From contig CABHOY010000030.1 in assembly GCA_902168105.1 (NCBI GenBank), positions 62,001 through 126,000 on the forward strand: a stretch of 64,000 bases of DNA. The letters run 5' to 3'. Below the pieces are notes generated by a model that was not told the origin of the DNA, did not search any database, and saw nothing but the letters and a program-made list of their open reading frames with translations. This document shows, piece after piece, positions 61,372 through 64,000 of this stretch (positions are counted from its first letter, which is position 1; every line of letters begins with the position of its first letter). The position numbers and the translations under genes are program-made. The stretch is from an uncultured Flavihumibacter sp. GTDB lineage: Bacteria > Bacteroidota > Bacteroidia > Chitinophagales > Chitinophagaceae.

Positions 61372-61462
61372 GAAGCTTATAGGTTATAGAAGGTAAATAT
61401 AAAAATTATCTTTACAGAAATGAACTGCTGAATGTCCTTGAATCATTATTTTTGTATTTAAT

Positions 61463-62326
61463 ATGTACACGAGAAAAACCATTTTATTGCTTTTAACAGC
61501 ATTCTTTGGGTTAAAGCTGTCTGTTTCCGCCCAATTCTATTACCAGGATATTGTCAATACTGCCCGTACCGAGGCTAATATGGCCCTGCTGAAAGAGAAT
61601 AAGATCGCTATACAACTGGTCCAGAGCTTCGATGCCAACCAGGACAATGATAACGATTTCCGCTGTCAGCGCGAGGTATCCTCCAATTTCAGGCAAATCC
61701 GCTCTATCACCGTTTCCCGGGCTACCGGCTATTCCGTGATGACCTCCTACTTTTCTACCAAGGGGAAGCTCACGAAGACGATAGACAGTACCAGGAGCGT
61801 TATTACGACGGTCATTTACATGCGTAATACGAACGATACCAGCGGGAAGATCAGGGAAGTGTACCTGACCTCTTACGAGCCGAAAACCAAGTATAAATTC
61901 ACGGAAACGAGGCGTTATCTATACGATAGTCTCGGGCGCTTATCCCAAATGATTCATTTCCACGGAGATAAAGCTGAAGACTCTACTACCGTCACTTTTA
62001 CGCTCGATTCTTTAGGCCTGGTGGCCGAAGAGATGGAAAGCGGTAAGGGGGCGAGCGGCAGGCGCATCTATTACAAGTACAATGACCAGAATTTGCTGAC
62101 CGACGTTGTACGCTACTCTCCCACCCGTAAGAAGATGTTGCCTGACTATATCTTCGACTATGACGCCCAGAACAGGATCGGTGCTATGACCACTGTAAAC
62201 GGCGAGACGGCCACTTATACCATCTGGCGGTATACATATGACGAAAAAGGGCTTCCGTTGCAGGAAGAGTGTTATGGGAAGAAAAAAGAGCTATTGGGAA
62301 AGGTGCGGTACAAGTACCGGAAATGA
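61463..62326 (+). CDS. Secreted YD-repeat-like protein
   Basis: The 287-residue protein has a signal peptide (about 1-23, VSAQ). Several repeat units of YD style follow: YDSLGRLSQMIHFHGD, YKYNDQNLLTDVVRYSP, FDYDAQNRIGAMTTVNGE and YTYDEKGLPLQEECYG. These are the '(Y)xYDxxGxL' motifs found in RHS and wall-associated proteins, here in a short isolated array. It has no toxin-like C-terminus, so it is not a full RHS toxin. It may bind sugar or act as a small surface beta-structure. It stands alone and ends in a terminator. Confidence 0.75.
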   Translation: MYTRKTILLLLTAFFGLKLSVSAQFYYQDIVNTARTEANMALLKENKIAIQLVQSFDANQDNDNDFRCQREVSSNFRQIRSITVSRATGYSVMTSYFSTKGKLTKTIDSTRSVITTVIYMRNTNDTSGKIREVYLTSYEPKTKYKFTETRRYLYDSLGRLSQMIHFHGDKAEDSTTVTFTLDSLGLVAEEMESGKGASGRRIYYKYNDQNLLTDVVRYSPTRKKMLPDYIFDYDAQNRIGAMTTVNGETATYTIWRYTYDEKGLPLQEECYGKKKELLGKVRYKYRK

Positions 62327-62342
62327 TATTACCACACGAAGG

Positions 62343-62373
62343 AAGGCGTTCTGTTTCAGGACGCCTTTTACTT
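62343..62373 (+). terminator. Terminator of the YD-repeat-like gene
   Basis: AAGGCGT (62343-62349) pairs with ACGCCTT (62361-62367), extended by CTG/CAG, and the T-rich TTACTTTT follows. Confidence 0.7.
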
Positions 62374-63102
62374 TTAATATAAGATCTGGCAGTTGGCGCA
62401 GTAAAACGTACGCCGGTTAGTCTTGCCCATATGCTCTTTAATGAATGGAATATGGCAGCGGGGACAGATCTTTTTCGTATGAGCCAGCCAGTGTGCCTTC
62501 AGCATATATTCCTTTTTCCAGGCGAGGAAGTCAAAACTGTAGTTGACGGCCTCTTTTACGAGCTCCCGCTTCTTTTTTAACGGCAGGTCCCCTACTTTGC
62601 TGGCAGGGTGTACCCTGATACGGAATAATACCTCGTTTTTGATGATATTGCCCGAACCGGCAAAGATATCCTGGTCCAGCAAAGCGTCCGCGACCAACGT
62701 TTCGGGTATTTTTTTCAGTTTCGCCATTGCGCCGGCAGGGTTCCAGTGCTCATTCATGACATCGCCGCTCCAGTCGTACACCTCGTCTAAAGGTTCTTCT
62801 ATTATCCTTACCGAGCAGGTATAAAAATTAAGCTCTCCTTGCGCAAACTGCAGCTGGAGTGCGGGATTGCTGTCTTTCCTTTCGTTGATACGGTACGTGC
62901 CGAACATAAGGAGGTGGATCCTGACAGTAAAACCGGGGAAGCAAATGAGAAAGTGTTTACCCCAGCTTTTAAAAGCGATGATCTTTTTATTGCGAAGCCG
63001 CTCCAGGTCTATCTTAGCATATCCGGCCACATCAATGACCTTTTTCCCGGTAAAGGATCTTACTTCCTCTTTCAGTATTACAATGGATGGTCCTTCTGGC
63101 AT
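62374..63102 (-). CDS. Fpg/Nei family DNA glycosylase
   Basis: The 242-residue protein begins MPEGPS; after Met removal Pro2 becomes the catalytic N-terminus, with Glu3 beside it. The helix-two-turn-helix DNA-binding loop QDIFAGSGNIIKNEVLF (about 143-159) and the C-terminal zinc finger (ICPRCHIPFIKEHMGKT and FYCANCQ, about 211-240) are both complete. The family removes oxidised bases and nicks at AP sites. It looks nearer to Nei/endonuclease VIII than to MutM. Length is slightly below the family average (about 260-270). Confidence 0.92.
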   Translation of the reverse strand: MPEGPSIVILKEEVRSFTGKKVIDVAGYAKIDLERLRNKKIIAFKSWGKHFLICFPGFTVRIHLLMFGTYRINERKDSNPALQLQFAQGELNFYTCSVRIIEEPLDEVYDWSGDVMNEHWNPAGAMAKLKKIPETLVADALLDQDIFAGSGNIIKNEVLFRIRVHPASKVGDLPLKKKRELVKEAVNYSFDFLAWKKEYMLKAHWLAHTKKICPRCHIPFIKEHMGKTNRRTFYCANCQILY

Positions 63103-63174
63103 AACATGTCCTGTTGATCATACACAGCACTGCAATATCTCTGCCAGCGATGATCAACCAGCTCATGATAGCCG

Positions 63175-63999
63175 TCAGGCAGACGTTTGCTGAAGCGTAT
63201 AGAGATCAAAATAATCATACAGGGCAGCCAGTTTCTCCAGATGATCTGTATTATGAGAATTAAAATTCTCCTTCTGTACAACGAGGATATACCCACCGTC
63301 AGGTAATTTTTCTATGACCTCGAAATCGGCCTGCCTGATCTTTTCTTCGCCAACAGCCCGTACCTGGTCCTCGTTCCAGTAATTGAACCAGTAAATAGCC
63401 GGAGGTATTTCCAGCGGATTAAACAGTCCCGGAGACATCACTTTACCGATACGCTCGGTGAGTTGCACGGGTGTTACTTCAATGATCTCGGGCATCGTTA
63501 TTTCCTCATCTATTTCTACTTCCCCATAAAAAGAAGCAAAAGAAACGAGCGTTTCAAGTTCTGTATCGTACACCGCAGCATACCGTGCTTTATAGGCATT
63601 AATGGCGGTAACAAAGAAATAATGAAACCCTTCATAGCTGAAATGTCCTTCCGGCAGCAATAACGGCCTGCCGCTATGGAAGCTGAATGATGCATTGTCT
63701 TCACTGGTATATTCGAACGGATCGGTATGCACCAGTGAAAGTAAGGGCATCTCTTTATCGGTGGACAGGATCACATCTCTGTCAAAATCACCTTCGTTCC
63801 AGTGTTGCTGAAGATCAGCGAAAGCCTGTTTGAGTCCTTCTGTAGAGGTATAGTCATTAAACGTCCCTCCGTCAAACACATAACGCAATCTTGTCGTATC
63901 ACTATGATCATTACATGCCTGTACAAGGTCCAGAAAGTGGTTAAGAGATTCGGTTTCCTTTGGGCGGAATAGTTGTAAGGTGCTTGCTTTCAGAAACAT
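63175..63999 (-). CDS. Uncharacterised protein, possibly continuing past the window edge
   Basis: The 274-residue frame runs to the last bases of the window. Its first ATG is at 63999, so it could start there or be the 3' part of a longer gene. It has no signal peptide or membrane helix. The sequence is acidic and alpha/beta-like, with SFHSGRPLLLPEGHFSYEGF, AAVYDTELETLVSFASFYGE and a C-terminal DHLEKLAALYDYFDLYTLQ. I do not recognise the family. It is on the same strand as the glycosylase, 72 bases upstream. Confidence 0.6.
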   Translation of the reverse strand: MFLKASTLQLFRPKETESLNHFLDLVQACNDHSDTTRLRYVFDGGTFNDYTSTEGLKQAFADLQQHWNEGDFDRDVILSTDKEMPLLSLVHTDPFEYTSEDNASFSFHSGRPLLLPEGHFSYEGFHYFFVTAINAYKARYAAVYDTELETLVSFASFYGEVEIDEEITMPEIIEVTPVQLTERIGKVMSPGLFNPLEIPPAIYWFNYWNEDQVRAVGEEKIRQADFEVIEKLPDGGYILVVQKENFNSHNTDHLEKLAALYDYFDLYTLQQTSA

Positions 64000-64000
64000 G

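Overview
The window is a stretch of ordinary bacterial chromosome from a member of the Bacteroidota, most likely Chitinophagaceae and probably Chitinophaga or a close relative. This rests on several things seen in the sequence. Promoters match the Bacteroidota pattern TTG-N18/19-TANNTTTG (for example at 2094-2122, 27528-27557, 49610-49638 and 56580-56609). Shine-Dalgarno sequences are mostly absent. Protein families typical of the phylum are present: DUF3810, DUF3667, DUF7935-like, a TonB-dependent receptor with a CarboxypepD_reg-like N-terminus, a HEIGH metallopeptidase lipoprotein, and a GH144-type glucanase, a family first described from Chitinophaga. No tRNA, rRNA, CRISPR array, prophage or insertion sequence with a transposase is visible.

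Layout. 1-13.3 kb: end of a DUF4397 protein, a class I aminotransferase, a small membrane protein, an M23 peptidase, a stand-alone methylmalonyl-CoA-mutase catalytic subunit, a methyltransferase, a secreted HEIGH metallopeptidase, lpd, and an ftsK-lolA pair. 13.4-18 kb: a secreted alpha/beta hydrolase, a structured gene-free region (14.84-15.56 kb), DUF423, aroK, a phosphopantetheinyl transferase and dcd. 18-25.5 kb: an envelope and redox block with a beta-propeller/cytochrome c protein plus a DUF1080 sugar protein, a TonB receptor and a heptaheme cytochrome. 25.6-27.4 kb: a two-gene RNA repair operon (ATP-dependent RNA ligase plus HD-Pnk). 27.8-31.7 kb: a GH144-like glucanase lipoprotein, an acyltransferase, a tiny Pro-rich lipoprotein and a second DUF1080 protein. 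31.8-41.4 kb: secreted, stress and metabolic genes, including a carboxymuconolactone-decarboxylase/ECF41 sigma factor operon preceded by an ECF41-like promoter, YggS and an acyl-CoA dehydrogenase. 41.6-51.5 kb: arginase, DUF3810-GH63 glucosidase, fructosamine kinase, a hybrid histidine kinase, and the conserved yceD-rpmF-plsX operon. 52-64 kb: mazG plus a giant NtrY-like kinase, tex, a lipoprotein, DUF3667-enoyl-CoA hydratase, a secreted YD-like protein, an Nei/Fpg glycosylase and a final unknown protein at the edge.

The most unusual features lie outside the genes. There are two arrays of an 11-12 bp repeat with a GACGYAT core at unlinked loci (6288-6390 and 18111-18176). At 14914-15048 there is a nested inverted repeat, followed by roughly 115-bp tandem repeats. 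Three copies of a palindromic REP-like element lie at 32638-32728, 51525-51586 and 51694-51754, two of them as an inverted pair. A 113-bp near-perfect palindrome follows the arginase gene. On the protein side, the RNA repair operon and the ECF41 operon with its matching promoter are the best candidates for functional systems. Both belong to families already described, so neither is claimed as wholly new.
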